This document shows positions 1 through 10,109 of a DNA stretch of 64,000 nt, in pieces. The stretch spans positions 7,342,242-7,406,241 of the forward strand of contig NW_022145611.1 in the NCBI RefSeq assembly GCF_000002235.5, written 5' to 3'. The position numbers and the translations under genes are program-made. The DNA comes from Strongylocentrotus purpuratus (Eukaryota; Echinodermata; Echinoidea; Camarodonta; Strongylocentrotidae). The notes under the pieces were generated by a model. That model searched no databases, had not been told where the DNA came from, and worked only from the letters and a program-made list of their open reading frames with translations. The number at the start of each line of letters is the position of its first letter. The stretch's first letter is position 1.

Positions 1-898
1 AAATGGAATCTGATATTATCTCTTCAACCAACATACTGCCATATATACAGTGGCTTACTCACATATTATCTCATTCTTTATGTATGCTTATCATAATGTT
101 CATGTTTATCACTGTCTTGTAATATTTCATGTATATATTTGTATTGTAATACTCTGTAACCAGTGGAAAACAAATTTCCTGTAAAGGACAATAAATTCTT
201 ATACTTAATATCATTCCGGGTGTTTTTCAATTTGTAAGTCTGGTTTCTTTGATTGTTAATTAACCCCTATCCTGTGTATTTACAAGCAAAAGATTTTAAT
301 TATCAGAATCGGGTCATATCCCCTTTTGAATGGTTTGACATGCCATTACATTTATATAAACTAAACTTATTATAATTTGACAAATAATAGCTTTGCAATT
401 ATGTTCATTCTTTATGGGATGTCGTCTGCTTGGGCAGTATTGGTCCATATAGTGACGTGATTAAAACATCGTTATTTTTCCGGCGAATCTCTCGTATATC
501 CCAGCTGCTATGGAGGTGGTTGTATTTGTATTTTTATAAATCACCCTATATGTAGTTGACCTAAAACTTGTACGATGGCCATCTGTTAGCTTACCAGTTT
601 CTAGTGATACATTAGTTGACATATTTGTGATTTTCTTTGAATTTCACCTTTAAAAGGGAGCATATAAGTCAGTCCTGGCCCCTCCCCTGAAATCCTTCCC
701 TGAGGGGGAAATTATGATGCCCTTTTTTCCATCTATTTTGAGCTTTTGACAAGATATTTCATTTTGTGGGGGGGGGGGGGAATGCCCAATTTTCCCCCGG
801 CTACATCATGAATGACTGAAATAAGCAGGAGACTGCATGACTAATGAAGAAAGAGAACTTCAAATTTCAGACTATTTTTCTTGAGAAAGTGCTGATTA

Positions 899-1357
899 CC
901 GTAAATCTCCGTGTATAAGGCGCACACGCGGGGAAGGACTTTCATTTAACATCGAGGTGCAGTTGAAGGCGCCGATTTGTGCTTGTGAACTTGTCACAAA
1001 TAAAAGTAACAATGTCGTTTTTAGAAGAATGTGTAAGATCATTAATGTAAATTAAAAACAGTAGAGTACCTAAGATAAAACCTTGTGGTACGCCGAAGCA
1101 AAATTGGAGGAATTATTATTATAAACTACAAATTGAGATCTATTAGAAAGATTACTTTCAAACCAAGATGACAGACAAATTTGAGTGTTGTTCTAGTTTC
1201 CGAGTGGTAAGTCAACACACCGATTACTGAGCTGGGAGACATTGCCAGGCATAGCGCCATAATACTTTTTTTTTTTGTACCTGTGTATAAAACGCACCCC
1301 CAACTTTCAATTTTTTTCGGCGGCAAAAAAGTGCACCTTATACACAGAGATTTACGG
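899..1357. mobile_element. TA-flanked inverted-repeat element M, copy 1, carrying LINE RT cargo
   Basis: Ends CCGTAAATCTC ... GAGATTTACGG are inverted and lie between TA (897-898) and TA (1358-1359), a Tc1/mariner-like target duplication. Subterminal GTGTATAAGGCGCAC and GTGCACCTTATACAC are also inverted. The middle, about 950-1262, is a minus-strand piece of LINE reverse transcriptase. There is no transposase, so the element is non-autonomous. Confidence 0.85.
945..1262 (-). mobile_element. LINE reverse transcriptase fragment (cargo copy 1)
   Basis: On the minus strand this encodes a GVPQG-(F/S)[13 protein letters not shown] block, the region before the A/C catalytic boxes of Jockey/CR1/L2-type reverse transcriptases. 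The expected FADD box is absent and the sequence instead runs on as [10 protein letters not shown], shared by copies at 5.4 and 28.4 kb. It is not a working gene. Confidence 0.8.
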
Positions 1358-1601
1358 TAGTCAAGCTCAAGCTTTCTCAGACAATCAGATTGAGAAGCAC
1401 CAAATGTTAATTGGATCAGTGTACTTAATTTCTTCTCATGCCTTTAATAATCTCCTGTATATCATCCCTGTCGATCCAGATCTTCCTTTTGCCGAGTTGT
1501 ATTCCCCATTCTCCTCAGAGGCAAGCAGACACTGTTGGTTTGGTGCTAGAGAGAGAGCGCGATCTGGAAGAGAAGGATGGGCTGAGGTGAATAAAGGAAA
1601 C

Positions 1602-1602
<1 letters not shown>

Positions 1603-1638
<36 letters not shown>
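1603..1638. repeat. (AT)n microsatellite
   Basis: About 18 uninterrupted AT units in the HAAO intron. Confidence 0.95.
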
Positions 1639-1640
<2 letters not shown>

Positions 1641-1689
1641 TTCAATGTTTGATGCTGTCCATCTCTACCAAAATTCAATGTAAATGTAA

Positions 1690-1779
1690 TACAGTTGAAC
1701 CTGTCTATAGCGACCGCCAAAGGGAAACACAAAAAGTGGCCTTTGTAGACAGGTGGTCACTAAAGCAGGTTTGACTGTA
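1690..1779. repeat. Short TA-flanked foldback, CAGTCAAACCTG family, copy 1
   Basis: A 90-bp palindrome-like repeat with ends TACAGTTGAACCTG and CAGGTTTGACTGTA. Similar copies are at 2142-2311, 2311-2483 and 27760-27848. The TA ends and small size suggest a mariner-derived MITE. Confidence 0.8.
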
Positions 1780-1935
1780 ATAATAATAATAATAAAAACG
1801 GTGTTTATAAAGCACTTACCACCAAAGTTTCTAAGCGCTATAACAAACAAAATATGATGATTAACAATAACATATTAAACAAAACAAAAAAGTGCAAATA
1901 AACCTACAAATTACAATACATATGAAATACACATC
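1780..1935 (-). repeat. LINE/SINE 3' tail, reverse orientation
   Basis: Begins with (TAA)n and continues through TTTATAAAGCACTTACC and AAGCGCTATAACAAACA. A close copy is at 18283-18440. Read on the minus strand it ends in (TTA)n, as expected for a retroposon 3' tail. Confidence 0.65.
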
Positions 1936-2141
1936 AATGTGAACAGAGTAAGTTAATCATCAAAAGCAATTTTGAATAAATGAATTAATTTATTTATTAA
2001 TTAGTCTGATGGCACAGTCTTGTGGCCATATTGACTATTATCCAACAAAAATCTTTGCCATTTGGGATAATGCAATTTCAATATGATTGATAGTCAGTCA
2101 TTCAATACCATAATTGAATCCAGTGACCAGACCTAAAATTA

Positions 2142-2483
2142 TACAGTCAAACCTGCCTGTGAGGGCCACCCAAGGGAAACATGGAAAGTGGCAACTGTAG
2201 ACAGGTTCTACGCTACACATTTCTGTGTCGAGTGAGAGGAAATGAATGGCCACTATAGACAGCTGCCCTTTTTAGTATAGAGAGGTGGCAAATTAGACAG
2301 CTTTGACTGTATTCAGTCAAACCTGTCTACAAAAAGTGGTCTTTATAGACAGGTGGTCTTTGTAGACAGGTTTCTTTAGTACATGATTCAATGAGAAACC
2401 ATTTTCAAGGTGAACAACAAATGTGGCCTTTGAAGACAGGTTGTCTTCGTAGACAGGTGGTCACTAAAGCAGCTTTGACTGTA
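2142..2483. repeat. Two adjacent CAGTCAAACCTG foldbacks
   Basis: Copies at 2142-2311 and about 2311-2483 lie end to end, each opening with CAGTCAAACCTG and closing with CTTTGACTGTA. They contain several internal repeats of GTAGACAGGT. They end about 90 bp before the acceptor of HAAO exon A. Confidence 0.75.
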
Positions 2484-2573
2484 TATATGTAAAGTTATGG
2501 CAGTATCGTCCCTCCCTCTTGCAAAATGGCCTCACCCTAGTCAACCTTTGAACCTTTGACCTTTCCTGGGCAG

Positions 2574-2707
2574 GTACTATGTGGACGGCACCCTTGAAAG
2601 ACTGTACGAGGAGTGGTTCTACTGTGAGGATCTAGGCATCCAGCTGGCCCCCGTCATCAAGCGCTACTTTGCTTCAGAGCAACACAAAACTGGCAAGCCA
2701 ATTGAAG
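2574..2707 (+). CDS. HAAO: HAAO coding exon A
   Basis: The acceptor is CCTGGGCAG and the donor GTAAAT. The exon has 134 nt: one base completing a codon, 44 whole codons (YYVDGTL ... GKPIE) and one trailing G. It matches the human HAAO segment beginning [20 protein letters not shown] (from memory). Confidence 0.93.
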
Positions 2708-5700
2708 GTAAATGTATGGCATTCTTCTAGGAACTTTGCACTCTTAAAGCCTGTCTACACTAGATTGGCCAGGGGGGATTAGATCTCCCTGCAAGGTCAC
2801 TGACAAGTGGATATCTCATCAAATCAGCTCTGAATTAACATAAGAAAAAGAGGACCATGGTAGACCAATGATCACCGTTAAGGCATTGTTTGCTATTTAG
2901 AGGGTGCAAGTAGCTATAAGTAGTGCAGTGGGGCTTTAATGTTTATCTGCACTAGTTTGGCTAGGAGGGATTAGACCACACAGCAAGGTCACTGACAGGT
3001 GGCTATCTCATCAACCCAGCTCTCAAATAACATAATAAATAGAGGATCATGGGGGACCAACAGGCACAGATTGGGGAAGTTTTCTATATAGAGGGAGCAA
3101 GTAGGACAGTGGGGCTTTAAAGACAACATTTTAATGTGTTTACTACTTAATTCTCCCATTCCCATAGGCTCCATCTGGTTCTGTAGGCAAGGCTTCACAA
3201 AATCATGTTGAATAATGGGTCTCGACTACACCCATTATAGTATCTATGTACATGACTCCTATGTTAACATTTCAGAAAGATTTGAGTCCCGACTTAAATT
3301 GTGGGCGCCCATATGCCCCAGCGGCCTGTTTAGTAGTGCTGATCTCTGCTGTAGGCATTGGTGTAAGCACTGTTAGAGAGAACAAGAAAAGCAATAAAAG
3401 CCAAGAGAATAACAGATACGGTGGATTCACAATCCTCAGCGACATCTAGCGACACCACTTTTTATTTGATTTTGTGTGATGCATCATGGGAAAAGTTGAC
3501 ATCGTATCAGCTTCACCACCAAAATTCTTATTAAATCCCTTTAGCGATAAAGGGATTTAATAAGAATTTGGTGGTGAAGTTTTAAATATACATCCTCTGT
3601 AATATAGACCCTACTCACAACATTTTGGTAATTTTATCCACTTTTTGGCCACCGGTCATGTTTGGTCGGATATTTTTTTCCAATTGTTATTACTAGCAAT
3701 GAAGGTTTGATGGGCCCATTCTATGAGAAAATGTGTTCTGATGCTGGAAAAAGTGGTCAAATTGACCACCATCAACAACAATTTAGCCATTTTGGTCACT
3801 TTTTTGGCTAGAAATGTCCATTAATATTGCTTTTTGTACAAAATAAGGCCAAATTTTAAGTCAAAATCAAATGATAGGTGGGTTTTGACATCAAAATTTA
3901 ATATAAAAATGTGCACTGATATCAGAAAAATCAATCTCATTGAATAAATTTACACAGTTCAGATAGCTTTGCTCACTTGGATCATTGGCTACTGTTTTCA
4001 AGTTGCTGGTTGCACTGGTTGAAAGATGTTGACCTAAGAGCTGAAAATTTGGCCTGTTTGCAGCTTGCCAGTGGGGGCGCTGTTAATTATTAATCCACCC
4101 TCTAAACCAAAGGCAACACAGATATTGTGCAATGATGCCTACTCATAGGGTTGCTGTTAAACTTTCAAAATGACAGTGTAATACTCAGGTCAGAAATCTG
4201 AGTATTATACTTAGTTTTCTGGTTAGGTAAAGATTGTAAAATGTGTTGTACCAAAGCCAACTTTGGTATAAAGTTTAATCTTTTGGATATTTTATCCTAA
4301 GTCTAAGACAGCTTCCTAGCAGACTTGAGCCCATTACTTTGGAAGCCTTGATTAGCATGCAGTTTTTTTTTTATCAAACACAGGGCATAAGCTGTACCCA
4401 AGCAAATTTCATAAGCTTGCACTTAATGTGCATTAATGCGCGCTTATTACACATTATTTTATATTGATTATGTGACATGAAAATGGCTTGCATTATTTGT
4501 ATTTTGCCTTAAAAAGTTGTCTTAATAAAGTAAATACTTTGATGTGATCTGAGTTAGCTGCTGTACTTAGCTGAGCCAAATGATGAGCAAAGTAGTGACT
4601 TAATCCTAGTATTGAATTGAATCCGGTTCTAGGTCCTTGAATCGCAGTTTATGGACCACCTAAAGCCACCTCCTAAATAATCCATGATATTCATATCCTG
4701 GGTGAAAGCCTGTGGCACCAGAAGTAATTCAATTCATTTTCTAGCCTATTTGACACATCAAGAACTCCTTGGACCCGTTTCACAAAGCCTTTTTTCAATG
4801 ACAAATGACAAAAATCAGTGACAAATCTGCTGATAACCAATCAGAAGCAAGGATTTCAGTAGCTTAAACAAAAACTGTCATTTGTCACTGATGACAAGTT
4901 TTGTGAAACGCCCCCCTGCTCTAGGGTCCCCAAATCAGAAATTCTCTGAAACCTTTGTTGTCTTCTCCCACAGGAACTCTTCCAGAGAAACCTCCAGTCA
5001 CCTTGGATACGGAGAGGAAGCTAAATGCACCTTTCAAACTTCAGGAATGGATCGAGAAGAATCGAGAGGAGATTGACTCCAAGGGATCCAAGTCCCTGTT
5101 TGGAGACAAGAATCAGTTCAGTGTAAGTACCATTTATATTCCAAGATTTCCAGAGCAAGAATGTGGTGCTTTGTCCAAAGTGTGACCCACCCAAGACCTT
5201 AGTTTGCACAGAAATTTTTATTAATTTTTTCAATTCAGTTTTTAGCTATTTGTACCGTAAATCTCTGTGTATAAGGCGCACCTGTGTATAAGGCGCACCC
5301 CTATTTTTTTTTGGGGAAAAAAAAGGGTTATTTGTTTGTTGTTGTTTTGTTGCCGAAAACCCATGTGGGGAAGGTCTTTCATTTAACATCGAGGTGCAGT
5401 TGAAGGCGCCGATTTGTGCTTGTGAACTTGTCACAAATAATAGTAACAATGGCGTTTTTAGAAGAATGTGTAAGATCATTTATGTAAATTAAAAACAGTA
5501 GAGTACCTAGGATTGAACCTTGTGGTACGCCATGAATTATTATTATAAACTGCATATTGAGATCTATTAGAAAGATTACTTTCAAACCAAGATGACAGAA
5601 AAATTTGAATGTTGTTGTAGTTTCCGGGTGGTGAGTCAACACACAGATTACTGAGCTGGGAGACATTGACAGCCATATCGCCGGGCATAAATCAAAACCT

Positions 5701-7865
5701 TATAAGACACACCCCCGACTTTCAATTTTTTGGGGGGGGCAAAAAAGTGCGCCTTATACACAGAGATTTACGGTACTCTATTTCCCTTCTTTGTTCCTTG
5801 ATGTACTTCCAATGAGCTATTGCCATGAACATTGTTATGATATTTTATACATTTCTGTTTGACATACCTATGAATAAACCTATGTCTTTGGTTTAAAAAA
5901 TTAGTAATGATTGTGATGAAAATTATGTATTATGAAAAGGCTAGTGATAATACTGAAGGAAAAATCATGTTCTTATTCTTGATGGGTTTTAATAACAGAA
6001 AATCAGAATGTTACAGTACTATGTGTATAAAAAAAGAGAAAACTAAGAATCTTGCTCTACAATTGATCAGATTTATAAGATTTTACTACTTGACCACAAA
6101 AGTCTTCTTCTTCAAGATTTGGGCTTAGCCGAGTAGTGCTTTTTATAGAGTTTACTAGATGTTTGAAGATATTTAAACATTTTCTTCCTTTCCTTGTCAG
6201 GTTGTGATGTGGGGAGCAGGTACCGAGTCAGGTGGATGTGAGGAGGCAGAGGTCTGGCTGTGGCAGCTTGTAAGTTTGGACTTCATATCATTTCTTAAAT
6301 TTAAAGGTGTACCAATCACACAAAAATGTTTTGTTTTGTATGTTAGTAGTTCCATGTCGATACACTGTATTGAAAATATGAACTTTTAATACTCCTTCAA
6401 TATTAAAGAGATTTTGCAAGTTTAAATACACTCTCAATTAGCCTTCATTAGCCTAAAAACGACTTGTGAGTAGACTACTTGCATCTGTACGCACTCACAT
6501 AAAATGTTCCTTGCACGGAACCCAGTTCAGACTTTGGTTCTGTGTGTGCATTTTTATGTTATTCTTTATTTTCTTCATACCTACTCCATATCCGTTAGCA
6601 CATACAAAGACAGGTGACTTTTTAGGTTGATTTGTATACATTCTAGCGATACGCAAAATATTTTTTGAGATGATTGGTACACTTTAAGAAATTCCCAGTT
6701 CTTGGTCTTGGTCTAAGAGATACTGTCCAGAAGGAGGTGTAATATAAAGGATTATATTTCAATGATAAGACATGAGTTCATGGAGTAGGCAACAACTTTT
6801 TTTCAGGCCCTCAGAGTCAGTAATTTTATCTGCTTGCTTGTTTGTTTGTAGTTTGTGGGCGGGTTTTAAAAAAATAATAGTTTGTTTGAATTTTTGGGGC
6901 AAATCTGAGAATTTAAGGACCCGCCATTTTCAACAACTTTAAATATTTTCAGACCATTTTGATTTTTAATTTCTGTACAATAACTTGTAGTATCTCTTAA
7001 AAGAAGAAAACTTGAGGTGGATATTTTGAAGATAATGTATACCTCTTCTGAGATTTAAACATTCTTTTAATTCCCCATGTTGTCCAAATGACTGCCAATA
7101 TAGGGGGGGGGGGGGTGACAACTTCATAACTTTCTTTTGTAGTAGTACCTGACGTTAAAGATCTGTGTTTGTATCATTGATTCCTGGTATTTGTTAGGAG
7201 GGAAAGTCAGATGTTGGGGTTGGAGATGCCAAGGTGAAGAAGTATGAACTCAACGAAGGCGAATGTATGCTCATCCCTAAAGGAGCAACGTAAGTAAACC
7301 TGTGAGAGTTAGCAGTGAGCATTACATAGCAGGTTGAGTTCTGGTAAAGTTTATTCACAATGTAATTGCTTTGAGGCAGTTTCTTTTACAGTGGAATCGC
7401 ATGAACCGTTCTCAACTTTATCTTTAAGAACTAACTGTACTCTTCTCTTTGAGTATACAGTAGGTTTACGGTTGCACCATGTGAGAGAGAGGGGGAGGAT
7501 TGGGGAGTCCTAAAAAGGACTGTTGGTAATCTTTCTTTCTTTGAGTAGTATTGTGCTTTAAAGCTACATTTGACTACATTTGACTGTAATGTGATGGGAA
7601 ACAAGCTAGTAAGGATGGTGACCTTTGACATTACTGCATTACTTATAATGATATGTATAGTTTTCATACCGGGATACTTATAGAATTGTTATTGAAAACG
7701 AAGTTTGTTTGTTTCTTAAAACTTCCCCTTTTAAACTTTGTGTATTCTATCATTCTTTGTTACAACAGGTATATGGCCACAAGGGAGAAGGGCTCCCTCT
7801 GTATGGTTTGCTTTCAAGACCCTCGACGCAAGAAGGAGCTTGCCAAGGCAGCAGGAGACGAGTAA
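2574..7865 (+). CDS. HAAO: 3-hydroxyanthranilate 3,4-dioxygenase, last five coding exons (partial gene)
   Basis: HAAO is a cytosolic Fe(II) enzyme that opens the ring of 3-hydroxyanthranilate to give 2-amino-3-carboxymuconate semialdehyde, on the kynurenine route to quinolinate and NAD. Exons 2574-2707, 4974-5122, 6201-6269, 7198-7289 and 7769-7865 have GT-AG sites and compatible phases, and they join into 179 residues ending at TAA 7863-7865. Matches to animal HAAO from memory include [35 protein letters not shown] and VWLWQLEG. The length fits the roughly 168 residues of the human protein after the equivalent point. This is the C-terminal, non-catalytic cupin half. The His/Glu/His iron ligands are encoded upstream, outside the window. 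The coding frame is uninterrupted, so it looks functional. Akt follows about 3.6 kb downstream in the same orientation. Confidence 0.95.
2744..2939 (+). mobile_element. TTAA-flanked MITE family C, copy 1
   Basis: A 196-bp element with ends TTAA-AGCC ... GGGGCT-TTAA. The inner ends contain inverted CTAGTGCAG-like motifs. Seven copies occur in the window, all about 185-196 bp with TTAA at both ends, which points to a Kolobok or piggyBac type of transposition. It has no coding capacity. Confidence 0.88.
2936..3120 (+). mobile_element. TTAA-flanked MITE family C, copy 2
   Basis: Directly abuts copy 1 and shares its TTAA at 2936-2939. It is in the same orientation and ends GGGGCT-TTAA at 3117-3120. 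A head-to-tail pair of a MITE is uncommon and suggests insertion into the TTAA of the first copy. Confidence 0.85.
3511..3579. repeat. Near-perfect 33-bp stem with GCGA loop
   Basis: Left arm 3511-3543 (CTTCACCACCA ... AATCCCTTTA), loop GCGA at 3544-3547 and right arm 3548-3579 pair with a single bulged base. It lies in the HAAO intron. It may be a small foldback transposon relic or a hairpin RNA source, and no mature RNA can be assigned. Confidence 0.85.
3580..4770 (+). other. HAAO intron without recognisable element
   Basis: AT-rich sequence with several GGTCA/TGACC-like stretches (TTTTGGTCACTTTTT, AATTGACCACC). I see no exon, RNA gene or mobile element here. Confidence 0.5.
4771..4912. 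repeat. Foldback repeat family E, copy 1
   Basis: About 140 bp with inverted ends ACCCGTTTCACAAAG ... TTTTGTGAAACGC and internal mirrored TGTCATTTGTCACTGATGAC segments. Other copies are at 51041-51186 and 58900-59787, the last split by an insertion. Confidence 0.8.
4974..5122 (+). CDS. HAAO: HAAO coding exon B
   Basis: A pyrimidine-rich acceptor (CTTCTCCCACAG) and a strong donor (GTAAGT) bound 149 nt. The first two bases complete a Gly codon with exon A, then 49 codons run from TLPEKPP to [15 protein letters not shown] is conserved in animal HAAO. The exon lies 60 bp downstream of a foldback repeat (4771-4912). Confidence 0.93.
5255..5773. mobile_element. TA-flanked element M, copy 2, with LINE RT cargo
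   Basis: CCGTAAATCTCTGTGTATAA ... TTATACACAGAGATTTACGG between TA dinucleotides (5253-5254 and 5774-5775). It is the longest M copy (519 bp), with a duplicated GTGTATAAGGCGCACC near the left end. Its cargo spans about 5370-5690. Confidence 0.87.
5370..5690 (-). mobile_element. LINE reverse transcriptase fragment (cargo copy 2)
   Basis: Minus-strand translation gives [20 protein letters not shown], preceded in another frame by [12 protein letters not shown], the usual lead-in of the same RT domain. The reading frame breaks between the two, and the segment stops before FADD. Confidence 0.85.
6201..6269 (+). CDS. HAAO: HAAO coding exon C
   Basis: The acceptor is CCTTGTCAG and the donor GTAAGT. 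The exon is 69 nt, phase 0 at both ends, 23 codons: VVMWGAGTE ... [13 protein letters not shown] is identical to the human motif. A TTAA-flanked transposon begins only 31 bp downstream. Confidence 0.93.
6301..6687. mobile_element. TTAA-flanked element family F, copy 1
   Basis: TTAA-AGGTGTACCAATCA ... TGATTGGTACACT-TTAA, 387 bp. The interior has GCACGGAACCCAG...CTTTGGTTC, a motif found again in copies at 9386 and 47852. Non-coding. Confidence 0.85.
7198..7289 (+). CDS. HAAO: HAAO coding exon D
   Basis: The acceptor is TTTGTTAG and the donor GTAAGT. The exon is 92 nt: 30 codons (EGKSDVG ... MLIPKGA) plus two bases of the next codon. It is part of the C-terminal degenerate cupin barrel and corresponds to the human segment EGSSVVTMGGR ... 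LLVLAGT. Confidence 0.92.
7769..7865 (+). CDS. HAAO: HAAO terminal coding exon
   Basis: The acceptor is TTACAACAG. One base completes a Thr codon, then [17 protein letters not shown] ... AAGDE and TAA at 7863-7865. The human protein ends GSVALSVTQDPACKKPLG, so [10 protein letters not shown] aligns with TQDPACKKPL and this protein has a slightly longer, charged tail. Confidence 0.93.
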
Positions 7866-7874
7866 ACCTCATCT

Positions 7875-8272
7875 TCTAGAAGGCCTCGATGGCGGAGCTG
7901 CAAGAAAGAATTGAAATATACGACTGGACTTGGGAATATATGTGTTTTATTAATATTAAAATATTTGTATTGTATCCAAGAAGCAGTCATTATCTTGAAG
8001 ATACAAAATGCTGCCAAAATCCTTTTTAATGAGTTCCATCCAATGAATATAAGATGGTCTTGGCGATTGTTCTAGAAGATCTTGATAGCTGAGCTGCATG
8101 TAGAGAAGAAAGAATTGAAATATATATGGTTGGACTTGGGGAAAATATGTGTTTTATTGATATTTGTTTATATGTTATCTAAGAAGCAGTCATTATCTTG
8201 AAGATTCAAATACTGCCAAAATCGTTTCGAATAAGTTCCATCCAATAAAGTTTAGATGGTCTTAGCAATGGT
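7875..8272 (+). repeat. HAAO: 196-bp tandem duplication in the HAAO 3' UTR
   Basis: Two head-to-tail units begin TCTAGAAG at 7875 and 8071. Both contain AAAGAATTGAAATATA, TGTGTTTTATT, AAGAAGCAGTCATTATCTTG and GTTCCATCCAAT. They are clearly related but diverged, so the duplication is old. It begins 10 bp after the stop codon and so lies in the 3' UTR. Confidence 0.88.
8244..8249 (+). terminator. HAAO: Candidate HAAO poly(A) signal (proximal)
   Basis: AATAAA in the second unit of the UTR duplication, about 380 bp after the stop. In the first unit the corresponding site reads AATGAATA. Confidence 0.5.
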
Positions 8273-8577
8273 TTTAAAAATATAATTTACTTTGTACTTG
8301 CCTGAAATCTAATTTCATTTGCCCTTATTTCTGAAATTTGTATTAGAAGATTGTCATATTAGGCTATCTAGATCTTTATTTGGCTGATAGTCAGTAACTC
8401 GCTACTCCCTTCCCTACTATTTTTTTCCCAAAATTTATTAAGCTGTCTCTCAAAATGATTTTAGAGTTCTTAGAAAACAGACCTCTTAAAACTGAACTGT
8501 ACTGAATATAGAGGTATGATTTCTCTCTCTCTTTGTGGACAGTGATTTGGGTCATGGATAGTCTGAACTAGTCTGCC

Positions 8578-8772
8578 TTAAAGCTTATCTCCACTAGTTT
8601 GGCAAGGAGGGATTAGACCACATAGCGAGGTCACTGACAGGTGGCTATCTCATTAACTCAGTTCTCAAATAACATAAGAAATAGAGGATCATGGGGGACC
8701 AACAGGCACCTATTGGGGAATTTTTCTATATAGAGGGAGCAAGTAGCTACAAGTAGGACAGTGTGGCTTTAA
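8578..8772 (+). mobile_element. TTAA-flanked MITE family C, copy 3
   Basis: TTAA-AGCTTATCTCCACTAG ... GTGTGGCT-TTAA, 195 bp, same orientation as copies 1 and 2. Confidence 0.87.
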
Positions 8773-9385
8773 AGGCTATATTCCAATTTCCTTTTTGCTC
8801 CCAAAACTGTATACCGGTATGAGCTTTAAACAATAGTCCTTTAACTTTGTTGATTTCAGAAAAGTGCTTAAGTTCATTCAGCCTGTGGTGTTGTGTCTGT
8901 TTCAAGTGCTTAGATTCTGATATTTTGAATCCGTTATTTACAGAAAAACAGGATATAAGGCACCATTTTTCAACCTGCTGATAAAATTCTTGGTATGTGC
9001 TGTGTTGGACAAATATCTGTGTTTGTATATCTGGACAATTGGGTAAATTCCATTTATTGTGGTTTTGTTGTTACATTTGTATAATGTTGATTGTGCTCTT
9101 GGAGGAAGTTCCTGTTTACTTTATAGCATGCCTGAAATGTTTGAGTTCGATTAAAGTCTTTTTAAAAGGCTGTTAAACATTCTGCAATTTTGTTTACTTG
9201 ATTTCTGGTAATTCTCAGGTGGAACAACCTCCGTCCCTCGATTAGGTATTCATCGTCAATCAAGATCTTCAAAAGTCTTCTGAAAACTCAACTGTTTTAT
9301 GAAACCTTTCCATAGCCGTTTTTGTTGTTAGTTAGACCCCATTTCTTTCTCATGCTCCAATTGTGTCGAACAGGCCTACCATAAC

Positions 9386-9752
9386 TTAAATTCTACCAAT
9401 CACTGAAAGATCTTTAGCTCTGTATGTTTGGAGTTCCATGTCTTTATGCTATACTCAGAATATTAGCTTTTGATATATAACTTCTGTATTGTGATTGATA
9501 ATATGAGTTTAAATACGTTCTCAAAGAACTTGCAATCGAGAGTAAGACTAATAGAAGAATAGAATAACATGTGCACGGAACCCAAGTCTGACTTGAGTTC
9601 CATGCACAAGATTAATTTAAGTTCTCCTCGGTTTTCTTCATACTTCTGTAAATGGTAGTCTTTAAAATGCCTGGTAAAGTTATTTTAGGTCGATTTTATA
9701 CATTCTAGGGATACAACAATTATTTTTCTTTGGATGAGCGGTACTCCTAGAC
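9386..9752. mobile_element. TTAA element family F, copy 2 (decayed)
   Basis: Starts TTAA-ATTCTACCAATCA and contains GCACGGAACCCAAGTCTGAC and TTTTATACATTCTAGGGATAC, matching copy 1. The right end (GAGCGGTACTCC) has lost TTAA. Confidence 0.7.
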
Positions 9753-10097
9753 TGGTTCGAGAATCCTTTTCTTCATATTATATGATTGAACATATATTAT
9801 TAGTGTAGATGCTGAATTAATGTCATTTTTAAAAAAATTGTTTATGCTTTTTCCCTTGTTACATGGATATGTGCTCTTGAGTGCATTTGTATAATTTGTA
9901 AAGAATTTCGGGCACTCTAAATTTACAATTATAATCATTATTATTAAGGGTAAATGATTAATCAGTTGATACAGTACTAGAATGCTGTGATGTGTGGAAA
10001 TTCTTCTGCTTATCTGCTACCTGCTGAGTTAATTTTTGAGAATACCATTTTTGTATACAAATATATTTCTTGTATGTAATTTTTACACTATTTTTGT

Positions 10098-10103
10098 AAT
10101 AAA
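10098..10103 (+). terminator. Candidate distal poly(A) signal
   Basis: AATAAA in the context TTTTTGTAATAAAAATGGG, followed by T/GT-rich sequence (GTCTTTGTCTTTGC). It could end a long HAAO 3' UTR, but the intervening DNA includes transposons, so this is weak. Confidence 0.35.
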
Positions 10104-10109
10104 AATGGG

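Larger units (their letters stand above)
1..2573 (+). other. HAAO intron upstream of exon A
   Basis: Presumed intron, because the first visible exon starts in mid-codon. No coding segment is recognised. It holds an AATAAA at 190-195 of unclear meaning, a G run near 770-780, an inverted-repeat element with LINE cargo (899-1357), an AT microsatellite (1603-1638), a LINE/SINE tail (about 1780-1930) and three CAGTCAAACCTG foldbacks. Confidence 0.6.
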
